From the NCBI GenBank assembly GCA_003216535.1, contig QCIS01000003.1:62001-126000 (forward strand): 64,000 bases of DNA, written 5' to 3'. The stretch comes from Prochlorococcus sp. AG-402-N08. Lineage in GTDB: Bacteria; Cyanobacteriota; Cyanobacteriia; PCC-6307; Cyanobiaceae. The notes under the pieces were generated by a model. It searched no databases and had not been told where the DNA came from. It saw nothing but the letters and a program-made list of their open reading frames with translations. The position numbers and the translations under genes are program-made. Shown here piece after piece: positions 53,572 to 63,291 of the stretch (positions are counted from its first letter, which is position 1; the number at the start of each line of letters is the position of its first letter).

Positions 53572-54867
53572 TTAAATAATAGTTCCGTTTGCAATAGTTG
53601 CATTTTTAACTACTACAACAATTCCATTTCTGATATAAAAGCCTAATTCCGGCTTATCTGCTTCTTCTACTCGATCTTTATTAATGATCACGACATTATC
53701 ACCAATTCTTGTATTCTTATCAAGAATTGCTCTTTTTACAGTAGTCCCTTCACCTACTCCAAGAGGCGTTCCGCCTCCTTTTCTTAATTCAATCCTCTCT
53801 TCAGGCGATTCAAAGAAATCGGCACCCATAACAAGAGTATCCTCAAGAACAGAATCACTTTCAATCCTGCTTCTGACGCCTAAAACACAATGTAAAATAC
53901 TGCATGACTTCAAGATTGTACCTTCACAGACTATTGAATCAGTAATTTGAGCATCTACAAGTTTAGAAGGGGGGAGATATCTAGGTCTTGTATAAATTGG
54001 AAATTTTTCATCATAAAAACTAAATGGAGGTTTTGGTTGCTCAGTCAATGCAAGGTTTGACTCAAAGAATGCCCCAATGGTACCGATATCTTCCCAATAA
54101 TCATCGAATACATAACTTTTAAGAGTATCGCTCCTATTGAGGGCTTCAGGAATTATGTCCTTACCAAAATCAGTATAATTAGGGAATTTATTTAGAAGAT
54201 CGAAAAGAGTATTTCTGCTAAAAACGTAAATACCCATTGAGGCTAGATAAGGTTTTTCGGCAGCTGAATCTTTACTTAATCCAAATTTTGAAGTATCTAC
54301 TGCCATCGCCTTCAACTTCTCGCCAGTAGGTTTTTCACTAAATTCTTTTATGTTTCCTACGTCGTCCGTTCTCATGAGACCAAAACCTTCTGCTTGAGCT
54401 TCATCAACAGGCAATGCTGCAACTGTTAAATCAGCACCATTATCTCTATGATGTTGAACAAATAAACTGTAGTCCATTCTGTAGAGTTGATCACCTGACA
54501 ATATTAAATATTCATCAACATCCCATTCTTGGAATAACCATTGGTATTTTCTTACAGCATCAGCAGTGCCTTCAAACCACTTTGGACTATCAGGAGTCTG
54601 TTGCGCTGCTAATACCTCCACGAATCCCTGTCCAAAAGGTCCATTTAAATTGTAGGTTCTTCCTATATGTCTATTCAAAGATGCACTATTGAACTGAGTC
54701 AGTACGTACATTTTTTCAATACCTGAATTAATACAATTACTAATTGGGATATCTATTAATCGATACTTACCTGCCAATGGAACAGCAGGTTTAGCCCTCA
54801 TTTTTGTTAAAGGGTAAAGTCTAGAACCTTTTCCTCCTCCGAGGATTATGGCCAACACACGCTTCAT
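53572..54867 (-). CDS. glgC: Glucose-1-phosphate adenylyltransferase
   Basis: ADP-glucose pyrophosphorylase (431 residues), the controlling step of glycogen synthesis. N-terminal nucleotide site [34 protein letters not shown], the glucose-1-phosphate site [11 protein letters not shown] and [13 protein letters not shown] are present, and the C-terminal left-handed helix domain binds 3-phosphoglycerate. It is a single-copy enzyme here, activated by 3PGA in cyanobacteria. It also competes with the glucosylglycerate pathway for sugar phosphate. Confidence 0.97.
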   Translation of the reverse strand: MKRVLAIILGGGKGSRLYPLTKMRAKPAVPLAGKYRLIDIPISNCINSGIEKMYVLTQFNSASLNRHIGRTYNLNGPFGQGFVEVLAAQQTPDSPKWFEGTADAVRKYQWLFQEWDVDEYLILSGDQLYRMDYSLFVQHHRDNGADLTVAALPVDEAQAEGFGLMRTDDVGNIKEFSEKPTGEKLKAMAVDTSKFGLSKDSAAEKPYLASMGIYVFSRNTLFDLLNKFPNYTDFGKDIIPEALNRSDTLKSYVFDDYWEDIGTIGAFFESNLALTEQPKPPFSFYDEKFPIYTRPRYLPPSKLVDAQITDSIVCEGTILKSCSILHCVLGVRSRIESDSVLEDTLVMGADFFESPEERIELRKGGGTPLGVGEGTTVKRAILDKNTRIGDNVVIINKDRVEEADKPELGFYIRNGIVVVVKNATIANGTII

Positions 54868-54997
54868 TCAATCTAATGGAGGTAGATATACAACTATTTA
54901 AAGTAACTGATTGTGGGCAGATTTAGAAATAGAAATGGTCACTTTACGAAGGTATTTCGATAAATCACTAGAAAAACTTAATATAAATCGAAAAAAG

Positions 54998-56308
54998 TTA
55001 GTTATTTTTATCCTCTTCTACCAAAGAAAACAATTTTTCAACGATTTTCAAAGAAACTTGTCTTTCTTCTCTTGATTGAGGACTTCTCAACTTGGTGACC
55101 GGCGTATGAAGTATTTTATTAATTATTCCTTTAGTCAGAGCTTCCACAACTTTTCTTTCTCGAGCCGAAAAATCTGGTCCCATTCTGCTAAGTGCTTTTT
55201 GCAATTCCTCTTTTCTAATTAACTCCAAATCTGATCTAAGTTTATTAATTACTGGAACGGCCTCTAAACTTGCCCACCATTCTAGAAAAATGATCCTTTC
55301 TTCTTCTACTAAGTATTCCGCTTCCTTTGCTATTTTCTGTCTAAATTCTTGATTTCTTGAAACGACCTCTTGTAAGTCATCAACATCAAATGATTTTACA
55401 AATTCATGTTGTTTGACATCATTAGATATATTTCTCGGTACACCAATATCAATAAATTTTAGTCTATTATTCAAATTTATTTTTTCAATTTTTGTGAGAT
55501 CAATAATTGGCTCTTCAGAAGCAGTACTGGTAAAAACAAGCGAAGATAATGATATGTTTTCTTCTAATTCGTTTAACCCTCTACAAACAATCTCTAAGTC
55601 AGGGAAGTCTTGAGCAAGATTTAATGCTCTATCAATATTTCTATTTAAAAGGATAAGTTTATGACATCCTTTTGATTTTAAATGAGTTATTAAAAGCCTA
55701 CTCATTCGTCCGGCGCCAACGACAAGAACGTTCTCTGATTCCAAACTTACAAGAGTATCCAAACCCTTTTCTTGTCCAATTTTTAATTGAGCTAGTTCTA
55801 CCGCTGCTGAACTAATTGACACAGCTCCAGTTCCTAAATTTGTTTCGGATCTTACTTTTTTACCTGTACTAACTGATTGAGTTAATAATCTATTAAGAAT
55901 TGGTCCAGTAGATTGATTCTCTTGACCTAATCTCATCATTTTTTTTACCTGCGAAAGGATTTGCCCTTCCCCTAAAACGAGGCTATCGAGTCCTGCCGAT
56001 ACTTTCATCAAATGCAAAACTGCTTCTTCCTGTCTAAAGCAAAAAAGATGTGGATTTAAATCTTCAAAAATAATTCCAGAATATTCTGATATGAATTCTT
56101 TAATAGATGAAATTCCAGTATTTTTATCCTTTACTAGCGCATATATTTCCAGCCTATTACATGTACTTAAAATTGACACCTCTAATACATCAGAGAGAGC
56201 TTTTAATGCTTTCAATGACTCTGTTATGGATTGGTCAGGAATACTTAACTTCTCACGCACTTCGACAGGTGCCGTGCGATGACTCAGTCCGACGACAACA
56301 ATATGCAT
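54998..56308 (-). CDS. hemA: Glutamyl-tRNA reductase
   Basis: First committed enzyme of tetrapyrrole (chlorophyll, heme) synthesis, 436 residues. The catalytic Cys is in ILSTCNRLEIYA, followed by the KVSAGLDSLVLGEGQILSQVK block, the NADPH-binding VLVVGAGRMSRLL, and the C-terminal dimerisation helix. It uses charged tRNA-Glu. It follows glpX by 18 bases and probably shares a transcript with it, linking carbon fixation and pigment synthesis genes. Confidence 0.97.
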   Translation of the reverse strand: MHIVVVGLSHRTAPVEVREKLSIPDQSITESLKALKALSDVLEVSILSTCNRLEIYALVKDKNTGISSIKEFISEYSGIIFEDLNPHLFCFRQEEAVLHLMKVSAGLDSLVLGEGQILSQVKKMMRLGQENQSTGPILNRLLTQSVSTGKKVRSETNLGTGAVSISSAAVELAQLKIGQEKGLDTLVSLESENVLVVGAGRMSRLLITHLKSKGCHKLILLNRNIDRALNLAQDFPDLEIVCRGLNELEENISLSSLVFTSTASEEPIIDLTKIEKINLNNRLKFIDIGVPRNISNDVKQHEFVKSFDVDDLQEVVSRNQEFRQKIAKEAEYLVEEERIIFLEWWASLEAVPVINKLRSDLELIRKEELQKALSRMGPDFSARERKVVEALTKGIINKILHTPVTKLRSPQSREERQVSLKIVEKLFSLVEEDKNN

Positions 56309-56326
56309 AAAATCAAAAGTGAATTT

Positions 56327-57328
56327 TTAAAGGCTGATACTCTTAGCACCATCTTTTATATGGACAGTATTTGTGAACCTTGCAGTACTATCTAATGTAC
56401 TAATAACTAGGCTACTAGTTCTAACACAATCCCTTTCAAATTTAACTCCGTCAAATAATAATCCATCAGTTATTCCGCTTCCAGCGAAAACAACATTTTC
56501 TCCCGATGCCAATTCATTCGCTTCATAGATTTTATCTATATCTGTTATGCCCATTTCATTAAGACGTTTTATATTTCCTTCTTTTGTGTAATCAGCCCAT
56601 TCAGAAGTTTGAGCGATTGCTGGATCATAAACTAGTTGTCCTTGAAAGTGTCCGCCGAGAGCTCTCATTGCAGCGGCTGAAATAACACCCTCTGGAGCTG
56701 CACCTATACCCATCAAGCAATGTGTTCCAGTACCTGCAAAACCACATGCAATCGCAGCTTGAACATCACCATCAGAAATCGGTTGTACTTTTGCACCACA
56801 TCCTCGAATCTCTTTAATTAAATCTTTATGCCTAGTTCTATCCATTACAACTACAGTAAGCTCATCAATAGAAAGGCCCAAGCAATCACTTAGTATCTTC
56901 AAGTTTTCAGTAGCTGAATTTCTAATATCTACTTTACCTTTGGCTGCAGGAGGCGCTGCTAATTTGTTCATGTAAAAATCAGGCGCATTGAAAAGACCAC
57001 CCGAATCAGAGGCAGCTAAAACCGCCATAGAGCCTCTTTGATTATTCGCACAAAGATTTGTTCCTTCACAAGGATCTACTGCAAAGTCAACCCCTGGACC
57101 ATTTCCACTACCAACCTCTTCACCTATATAAAGCATAGGTGCTTCATCTCTTTCACCTTCTCCAATAACAATTTTTCCTTTCATTTCAATTTTGCCCATT
57201 CGCAATCTCATTGCTTCTACAGCTGCAGCATCAGCTTCATCTTTTTGACCAAGTCCTGTTAGTTTTGCTGAGGCAATAGCTGCTTGCTCGACAACTTCGA
57301 GAATTTCTTGAATTAAAGTTTGATTCAC
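56327..57328 (-). CDS. glpX: Fructose-1,6-/sedoheptulose-1,7-bisphosphatase (GlpX type)
   Basis: Dual-function class II bisphosphatase of the Calvin cycle (333 residues). Li-sensitive motifs are seen as [37 protein letters not shown] and the [28 protein letters not shown] block. It supplies both FBPase and SBPase activity in cyanobacteria. It heads the minus-strand run glpX-hemA-glgC-gnd-pgl and is divergent from rpe, with a 187-base control region between. Confidence 0.96.
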   Translation of the reverse strand: MNQTLIQEILEVVEQAAIASAKLTGLGQKDEADAAAVEAMRLRMGKIEMKGKIVIGEGERDEAPMLYIGEEVGSGNGPGVDFAVDPCEGTNLCANNQRGSMAVLAASDSGGLFNAPDFYMNKLAAPPAAKGKVDIRNSATENLKILSDCLGLSIDELTVVVMDRTRHKDLIKEIRGCGAKVQPISDGDVQAAIACGFAGTGTHCLMGIGAAPEGVISAAAMRALGGHFQGQLVYDPAIAQTSEWADYTKEGNIKRLNEMGITDIDKIYEANELASGENVVFAGSGITDGLLFDGVKFERDCVRTSSLVISTLDSTARFTNTVHIKDGAKSISL

Positions 57329-57368
57329 AATTAAATTTTGAGGATTTTCTTAAAGGTTTTGAGTATGA

Positions 57369-57397
57369 TCTCATAAAAAATGTCATTTTTTATGAGA
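57369..57397. promoter_or_regulatory. 13-bp perfect inverted repeat between glpX and rpe
   Basis: TCTCATAAAAAAT, 3 bases, ATTTTTTATGAGA. This perfect 29-base dyad lies 41 bases upstream of the glpX start and about 120 upstream of rpe, in a divergent promoter region, so it is not a terminator for either. It may be an operator or form an mRNA hairpin in the 5' leader of glpX. AT-rich sequences produce such dyads at a modest rate by chance, but a 13-bp perfect arm is unusual. Confidence 0.45.
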
Positions 57398-57515
57398 ATT
57401 ATTATGCTAGTAAGCTTTTTTTAACTCTTTACAGGTGATACTTTATCAGGCCGTGACTTGAAATTAGGAATAAACAACTAAATATAGTATCTTTATTAAA
57501 TATTTTAAAAATTAA

Positions 57516-58274
57516 ATGACTAAGCCAAATCAAACAATTTTAGCTGGTGTTAATAGACCAATTCAAATAATTCCTTCAGTTTTACCAGCAGATTGGGCAA
57601 ATATGGGGGCATGTGTGAAAGAGCTAGAAGAAGCTGGCGTAGATAGAATTCAATTTGATGTAATGGATGGGAATTTCGTGCCAAATCTTACATTCGGTCC
57701 TGAAATGATTGCGGCATGCAGGAAATATTGCAATGTCCCTTTTGAAACTCAATTAATGGTGAGTCAATACAATTGTGAAACCATGCTTGAATCTTATGTA
57801 AACGCTACAAAGGGAGCGAATGGTGAACCAGGAGTAGTAATAGCTCATGCCGAAGCAAATATTCATTTGCATAGAGTTCTCGGAAGAATAAGAGATTTAG
57901 GAGGATCTCCTTCTGTTGCATTAAACCCTCATACTCCTTTTGAAATTATTAAAAACATTATGGATATGGTTGATCATGTTTTAGTTATGACAGTTAATCC
58001 AGGCTTTGGTGGACAAGCTTACATACCAACAATGCTTAATAAAATCAGAGAAATAAGAAACTTTGTTATTGAAAAAAACTTAAATGTCGACATTGAAGTT
58101 GATGGGGGAATAAAAGCAAATTGGACTATTTCACAATGTGCAGATGCTGGAGCTAATTGTTTTATTGCAGGTAGTGGAATGTTTGCTTACCCAACATTAA
58201 AAGAGGGATGTGATGACTTGAGAAAAGTTGCACAAGAAGCTCAAAAGGGGAATGTTCTTTCTGAACCTCAATAA
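57516..58274 (+). CDS. rpe: Ribulose-5-phosphate 3-epimerase
   Basis: TIM-barrel epimerase (252 residues) interconverting ribulose and xylulose 5-phosphates in the Calvin and pentose phosphate cycles. Metal-site His/Asp are in IQFDVMDGNFVPNLTFGP, VVIAHAEANIHLHR and DIEVDGGIKANW, and the glycine-rich MTVNPGFGGQAYI loop closes over substrate. It is slightly longer than E. coli Rpe at its N- and C-termini. It is divergent from glpX and converges on ccsA. Confidence 0.97.
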   Translation: MTKPNQTILAGVNRPIQIIPSVLPADWANMGACVKELEEAGVDRIQFDVMDGNFVPNLTFGPEMIAACRKYCNVPFETQLMVSQYNCETMLESYVNATKGANGEPGVVIAHAEANIHLHRVLGRIRDLGGSPSVALNPHTPFEIIKNIMDMVDHVLVMTVNPGFGGQAYIPTMLNKIREIRNFVIEKNLNVDIEVDGGIKANWTISQCADAGANCFIAGSGMFAYPTLKEGCDDLRKVAQEAQKGNVLSEPQ

Positions 58275-58295
58275 ATATTCTGGGAGATCAACAAA

Positions 58296-59225
58296 TCACC
58301 CAAATATCCAGCCATAACTATGTAACCCTATTCCTAAGAAATTAACTCCTAAATAACATACTAAAACTACTAAAAAGCCTGTAGATGCTAATAATGCTGG
58401 TCTACGTCCTTGCCAACCCTTGCTTATTCTCATATGCAGATAAGCGGCATAAAATAACCATGAGATAAATGCCCATGTTTCTTTTGGATCCCAACTCCAC
58501 CATGTGCCCCAAGCCTCATTAGCCCAGACAGCACCTGAAATCAAACCAAGAGTTAAAAGAACAAAGCCGATTAATATAGAACGATAACTTAATGTATCTA
58601 ATTCTTCTGAATGAGAAAATTCAATAGGTTCAACTAAATCATTTACAGGATAGCTATTTGAAATTATAAATCCTCCTATACCTGTAGAACTACTTCTAAT
58701 TTGAAGCGGCTTATTTTTATTAATAAACAAAACGGACATTGAAAGTAAAGAACCTATTATTAATGCTGCATAACTAAGCATTACGACACTAACATGCATT
58801 ACTAACCAACTAGATCTTAAAGCTGGAACCAAGTTGGATGATAATTTTAAATCGTCAGGCAATACAAAACAAGCAAAGGCCACAGTCATTAACTCAATAG
58901 GTATGGCAATTGAGGGAATTATTGGAGATTGATATTCCCTTTCAATCAATAGTTGGCCCATCGTGATCCCCCAAGTAAGGAAATAAAGAGATTCATACAA
59001 ATTACTAATAGGAAAGTGTCCAGAAATTGACCACCTAAAAAGTAATTGTAATGTTATTAATAAATTCACAAAAATTGTAAGGAGTTTTAAAGTGAAAGAA
59101 GATTTTTTTTTGAAAACTGCAACTAAAGATATTGGTAAGTTAACCAATAAAAAATAAAAGACTAAAAGACCTAATACTGAAACTGGGTCGAATATTAAAT
59201 TTTTAAAAAGATTATCTAGTATCAT
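58296..59225 (-). CDS. ccsA: System II cytochrome c biogenesis protein CcsA
   Basis: Membrane heme-handling protein (309 residues) of the CcsA/ResC family, presenting heme to apocytochromes c on the lumen side. Multiple hydrophobic helices and the tryptophan-rich heme motif WANEAWGTWWSWDPKETWAF, followed by the conserved YAAYLHMR, are present. The partner Ccs1 is not in this window. It ends 21 bases from the rpe stop. Confidence 0.96.
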   Translation of the reverse strand: MILDNLFKNLIFDPVSVLGLLVFYFLLVNLPISLVAVFKKKSSFTLKLLTIFVNLLITLQLLFRWSISGHFPISNLYESLYFLTWGITMGQLLIEREYQSPIIPSIAIPIELMTVAFACFVLPDDLKLSSNLVPALRSSWLVMHVSVVMLSYAALIIGSLLSMSVLFINKNKPLQIRSSSTGIGGFIISNSYPVNDLVEPIEFSHSEELDTLSYRSILIGFVLLTLGLISGAVWANEAWGTWWSWDPKETWAFISWLFYAAYLHMRISKGWQGRRPALLASTGFLVVLVCYLGVNFLGIGLHSYGWIFG

Positions 59226-59337
59226 CCAAGAAATTTATCCAGTTTTAATATTTTATGACAAACAAATAATAATTTAAATTATTCCTATATGAATAAATAT
59301 TTAATAATTAAGTTTTAATTTATTTTGTAAAAAGATT

Positions 59338-60072
59338 TCAAAGTTTGAAATTATCTCCCAAATAATACTTCTTGACTATTGGATTATCAGCTAATTCACT
59401 TGATGGTCCGTTTGCTAAAATTTGACCTTCACTTAATACATATGATTTGTTAGTAATTAAGAGGGTTTCCCTTACATTATGGTCTGTAATAAGAATCCCT
59501 ACTCCGTCACTACTTAATTTAAGAATTAGTTTCTTTAAATCATTAACAGCTAGAGGATCGATCCCTGCAAATGGCTCGTCTAACAACAAATATTTAGGTC
59601 CTTTTCTACCTACAGAGAGAGCCCTGGCTATTTCACACCTCCTCCTTTCTCCTCCTGAAAGTTGATAACCATAATTATCAACAAAATTATTCAAATTAAA
59701 TTCATGAATAAGTTGTTCTCTTCTATTTCTAATTGCCGCTTTACTATAAGAAGAATATTGCAAAGCCAAATCTATATTATCTTTAACAGTTAGGTCTCTA
59801 AATATACTCGCTTCTTGAGTCAAATAACCCAACCCAAGTTTTGATCTATTTGGAAGAGGAAGATTAGTTATATTTTTACCATCCATTAAAATTTTCCCTT
59901 TATCAGGTTTTATATTCCCAACTGCAAGATTAAAAGTGGAAGTTTTCCCTGCACCATTAGGTCCCATCAAACCTACAACTTCCCCAGGATTTACAGTTAT
60001 GGAAACATCATTTACGATTAATCTCCCTTTAATCGAAAGGGATACATTATGAATTTTTAGGTTCATTTTCAT
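59338..60072 (-). CDS. lptB: LPS export-type ABC ATPase (LptB-like)
   Basis: ABC ATPase of about 244 residues, LptB-like. Walker A is GPNGAGKTSTF, then LGLGYLTQEASIFRDLTV, signature LSGGERRRCEIARAL, Walker B YLLLDEPFAGIDP and H-loop ITDHNVRE. In Gram-negative bacteria LptB drives lipopolysaccharide transport; in cyanobacteria a lptB homologue is conserved. I chose the ATG at 60072; a second ATG at 60066 and a TTG at 60081 are also possible. It lies upstream of ccsA, with 112 bases between them. Confidence 0.85.
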   Translation of the reverse strand: MKMNLKIHNVSLSIKGRLIVNDVSITVNPGEVVGLMGPNGAGKTSTFNLAVGNIKPDKGKILMDGKNITNLPLPNRSKLGLGYLTQEASIFRDLTVKDNIDLALQYSSYSKAAIRNRREQLIHEFNLNNFVDNYGYQLSGGERRRCEIARALSVGRKGPKYLLLDEPFAGIDPLAVNDLKKLILKLSSDGVGILITDHNVRETLLITNKSYVLSEGQILANGPSSELADNPIVKKYYLGDNFKL

Positions 60073-60155
60073 TGAGATCAATTAGTTTTCTTTTTTTTAG
60101 AAAAATGAAATATAAAATAATATTAATTTAATTGAAGACAAAGATAAATTCATAT

Positions 60156-60527
60156 TTATTGAAGAGGTTTCAAAAAAGGCTTATCGCTCTCATTTATTAA
60201 CTCTTTATACTGTAATTTCCTTAATAAATCTTCCAAAGATCGGCAGAAGGATTCAAGATCAATCCCTAAATTAATCTTGGTTCTAGTTTTTATTCTACCT
60301 AAACCCTCGCCAAGCAAAATAGTTGCTCCATTTAAATTTCCCTTACTTAAGTGAAACTGAGAAACAGATACTTGTAAAATTCCTTGGATAACTTGTCTTT
60401 CGTCACCATCAACCGAATTCCATATTTCTTCAAAAGCATCATGAGCCTCATACCATTCATGATTGTTAAAAAGATTTAAAGCATTAAAAAGGGAATCTTT
60501 AAAACTATTTGTACTTTCTTCATTCAT
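60156..60527 (-). CDS. DUF309 family protein
   Basis: An all-helical 123-residue protein with the DUF309 hallmark FNNHEWYEAHDAFEEIWNSVDGDERQVIQGILQVSVSQFHLSKGN (shown only in its first part in the family as FN-x-WYEAHDxxEE). Function unknown; the family is common in cyanobacteria and Bacilli, with a helical bundle and conserved His/Glu that may bind metal. It lies 8 bases after typA and is likely co-transcribed with it. Confidence 0.88.
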   Translation of the reverse strand: MNEESTNSFKDSLFNALNLFNNHEWYEAHDAFEEIWNSVDGDERQVIQGILQVSVSQFHLSKGNLNGATILLGEGLGRIKTRTKINLGIDLESFCRSLEDLLRKLQYKELINESDKPFLKPLQ

Positions 60528-60535
60528 GAAACTAA

Positions 60536-62335
60536 TTATTTATTTTTTTTCTTTTTATTTATTTTTCTCATTCTTATTGAATCAGGTGTTACCTCAAGCA
60601 TTTCATCTGGACCAATATATTCGAGTGCTCTTTCAAGAGTAATATCTACTGGTGACTGCAAAGTATCAAGTTCTTCTGCCCCTGCAGACCTCATATTAGT
60701 CAACTGCTTAGTTTTACATATATTCAACTCAAGATCTTGAGGTCGATTATTCTCTCCAATTATCATTCCCTTATAAACTTTAACTCCAGGTTTAATGAAA
60801 TAGACTCCTCTATCTTCAGCATTCTTCAATGCATAAAATGTAGCCACACCCTCTTCAAAAGCTATAAGGACACCATTTCTCCTAGTCTCAAAATCACCTG
60901 TTTTGGGTTTATATTCATAAAAAGAGTGACTCATGATACCTTCACCTCTTGTTATTCGAACAAATTCACCACGAAATCCGATTAATCCTCTTGATGGTAC
61001 AAGAAATTCTAATTGGGTTCTTCCATCTGAACTTGTCTGCATGTTTTTCATCTCCGCCTTTCTCGATCCAAGTCTTTCTATACACGAACCAACGGCTAAT
61101 TCAGGCACATCTAGGACCAAAGTCTCTATAGGCTCACATTCAACATTATCAATTTCTCTAAAAATCACTTGAGGTTGTGAGATTTGAAATTCGAACCCTT
61201 CTCTTCTCATAGTTTCAATCAAAATACCTAAATGTAATTCTCCTCTTCCTGAAACTGAAAACCTATCAGGAGAATCAGTTTCTTCGACCCTTAGGGCAAC
61301 ATTTGTTAGAAGTTCCCTTTCCAATCTATTTTTTAATTGTCTACTAGTAACGAATTTCCCTTCTTTCCCCGCAAATGGAGAATCGTTAACAACAAAAGTC
61401 ATATTTAAGGTAGGTTCATCAACTTTGATTAAAGGAAGTGGATGAGGAGAATCGGGACATGCTATGGTCTCACCAATATTGACGTCATCGAAACCAGAAA
61501 CGGCAACAATATCTCCTGCGAAAGCTTCATTTATATCAATCCTTTGTAATCCTTCGAATCCTAAAAGTTTACTAACCTTACCTTTAATAGTTTTTCCATT
61601 TTCTTTAATTAAACTAGCTTGTTGACCATTTTTTATAGTTCCATTATGAATTTTCCCAATTACAATTCTGCCTAAGAAATCAGAATAGTCCAACGTTGTA
61701 ATTTGTAGCTGAAGAGGCTTATTTTCATCACCTACTGGAGGTGGAACATGTCTGATAATAGCTTCAAAAAGAGGCATCATATTTTCACTATTAAATTCCA
61801 TCTCTTCTTTTGCGAAACCAGATAGACCGCTTCCAAAAAGATAAGGGAAATCACATTGATCATCATCAGCTCCTAATTCTAAAAACAAATCCAATACCTT
61901 ATCAATTGCTATTTCTGGTACTACTCTTGGTCTATCAATTTTATTTACAAAAACTATCGGCCTAAGTCCTTTTTCTAATGCTTTTTTTAAAACAAATCTT
62001 GTCTGAGGCATAGGCCCCTCATTTGCATCAACGATAAGCAGACAACCATCAACCATTCCCAAAACTCTCTCGACTTCTCCTCCAAAATCTGCATGTCCTG
62101 GTGTATCTATGATATTAATTCTGGTATCTTTGTAGTTAACTGCAGTATTTTTTGAGAGTATTGTTATTCCTCTTTCTCTTTCAAGATCATTTGAATCCAT
62201 TACGCATGTGGGAATGACTTCATTGTCTCTAAATATTCCTGATTGAGATAATAATGCATCTACAAGAGTTGTCTTCCCATGATCAACGTGGGCAATAATT
62301 GCAACATTCCTAATTTCTTTTACCGAAGATGACAT
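60536..62335 (-). CDS. typA: Translational GTPase TypA/BipA
   Basis: Ribosome-binding GTPase (599 residues) for stress and low-temperature ribosome assembly. G motifs: [15 protein letters not shown] at 15-29, [17 protein letters not shown], and NKIDRPR. EF-G-like domains III and V and the unique C-terminal domain with [26 protein letters not shown] follow. It has its own 130-base upstream spacer from the VanY-type gene and leads the typA-DUF309 pair. Confidence 0.97.
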   Translation of the reverse strand: MSSSVKEIRNVAIIAHVDHGKTTLVDALLSQSGIFRDNEVIPTCVMDSNDLERERGITILSKNTAVNYKDTRINIIDTPGHADFGGEVERVLGMVDGCLLIVDANEGPMPQTRFVLKKALEKGLRPIVFVNKIDRPRVVPEIAIDKVLDLFLELGADDDQCDFPYLFGSGLSGFAKEEMEFNSENMMPLFEAIIRHVPPPVGDENKPLQLQITTLDYSDFLGRIVIGKIHNGTIKNGQQASLIKENGKTIKGKVSKLLGFEGLQRIDINEAFAGDIVAVSGFDDVNIGETIACPDSPHPLPLIKVDEPTLNMTFVVNDSPFAGKEGKFVTSRQLKNRLERELLTNVALRVEETDSPDRFSVSGRGELHLGILIETMRREGFEFQISQPQVIFREIDNVECEPIETLVLDVPELAVGSCIERLGSRKAEMKNMQTSSDGRTQLEFLVPSRGLIGFRGEFVRITRGEGIMSHSFYEYKPKTGDFETRRNGVLIAFEEGVATFYALKNAEDRGVYFIKPGVKVYKGMIIGENNRPQDLELNICKTKQLTNMRSAGAEELDTLQSPVDITLERALEYIGPDEMLEVTPDSIRMRKINKKKKNK

Positions 62336-62465
62336 TTATAGAATTTATATAAATAGTAGTTTGACTTTATTAAGGCTAACTCAAAGAATGCTTATTATGA
62401 AAATTTTCTCTTTAAGACTTTGAAAAACATAATTATATTTGATAACTTTTTTTAATAAATTAGAT

Positions 62466-63179
62466 TCATAATTTTCTATTTGAACTTTCAAAAATTTTTA
62501 AAGCTTCAATTGATCCCTCATATCTCCAATGCCAAGGTTCATAATCTATATATTTATTATCTTTGGTGAACGATAACTTAAAGTGAAATTTAGTTGCATT
62601 CTTTATTAACCATTTGAAAGCGCCCGTATTTTCGAATTCGGTCTCAAAGTCTGTTTCTCTTTGAGTAGAATCACCAATGTCAATGGCAAAACCAGTACTA
62701 TGTTCAGAATATCCTGGGGGTGCTGAAACTCTAGCTCTTTCTGCCGCTTCTTGATTTCTGATAGATTTTAAAGAATAGAAGATTTCGTTTTGCAAATTTA
62801 TTGATCTATAACCACTCAGAAAAACTAAGTATATCCCATCCTTTTTTGCTTCTTCTCTCATCTTTAATAGAGAATCACGCATATCAATATGAACTTCAAT
62901 ATTGGGCTCAATTAAAACTAGTTTCTCCTTAGGAATTTCCGTATAAGGTAAATGGCCCAAAATTCTATGCTCGTGATTTCTCTGCGCATAAATATTAAGA
63001 ATGCTAAGAGATCCTATTTCTAAATTTCTTAATAATTGCAATGCAAATATAGAAAAAAGAAGGAGAAGAAATGGAGAAAATATTAATAATTTTTTTAAAA
63101 ATATAGAGTTAGAATTATTTAAGTGTGTTCTTTTGGCTAGAGGTATATCAAATTGATTTATATCTTTATTCTGTTCCAA
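62466..63179 (-). CDS. D-alanyl-D-alanine carboxypeptidase (VanY-type)
   Basis: Membrane-anchored peptidase of 237 residues. One N-terminal transmembrane segment (LLIFSPFLLLLFSIFALQLL, about residues 31-50) precedes a periplasmic VanY/peptidase M15B domain with zinc-binding sequence: FLSGYRS, SEHSTGFAIDIGD with the first His and Asp, and DYEPWHWRYEG with the last His. It would trim peptidoglycan stem peptides. It is divergent from chlP. Confidence 0.9.
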   Translation of the reverse strand: MEQNKDINQFDIPLAKRTHLNNSNSIFLKKLLIFSPFLLLLFSIFALQLLRNLEIGSLSILNIYAQRNHEHRILGHLPYTEIPKEKLVLIEPNIEVHIDMRDSLLKMREEAKKDGIYLVFLSGYRSINLQNEIFYSLKSIRNQEAAERARVSAPPGYSEHSTGFAIDIGDSTQRETDFETEFENTGAFKWLIKNATKFHFKLSFTKDNKYIDYEPWHWRYEGSIEALKIFESSNRKL

Positions 63180-63291
63180 TATTTAAAAGTCAATTTGGAA
63201 AACATATTTCGATATTAACTATTATTTTAAGAAATGCACTTTTATAAGCAAAAAAGATGTAGCTTTTAAATACACTATTATTTTTTTTCGT

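Noticed and set aside
62396..62431. Short plus-strand frame between typA and the VanY-type gene
   Set aside because: Only 11 residues before a stop and no supporting signal.
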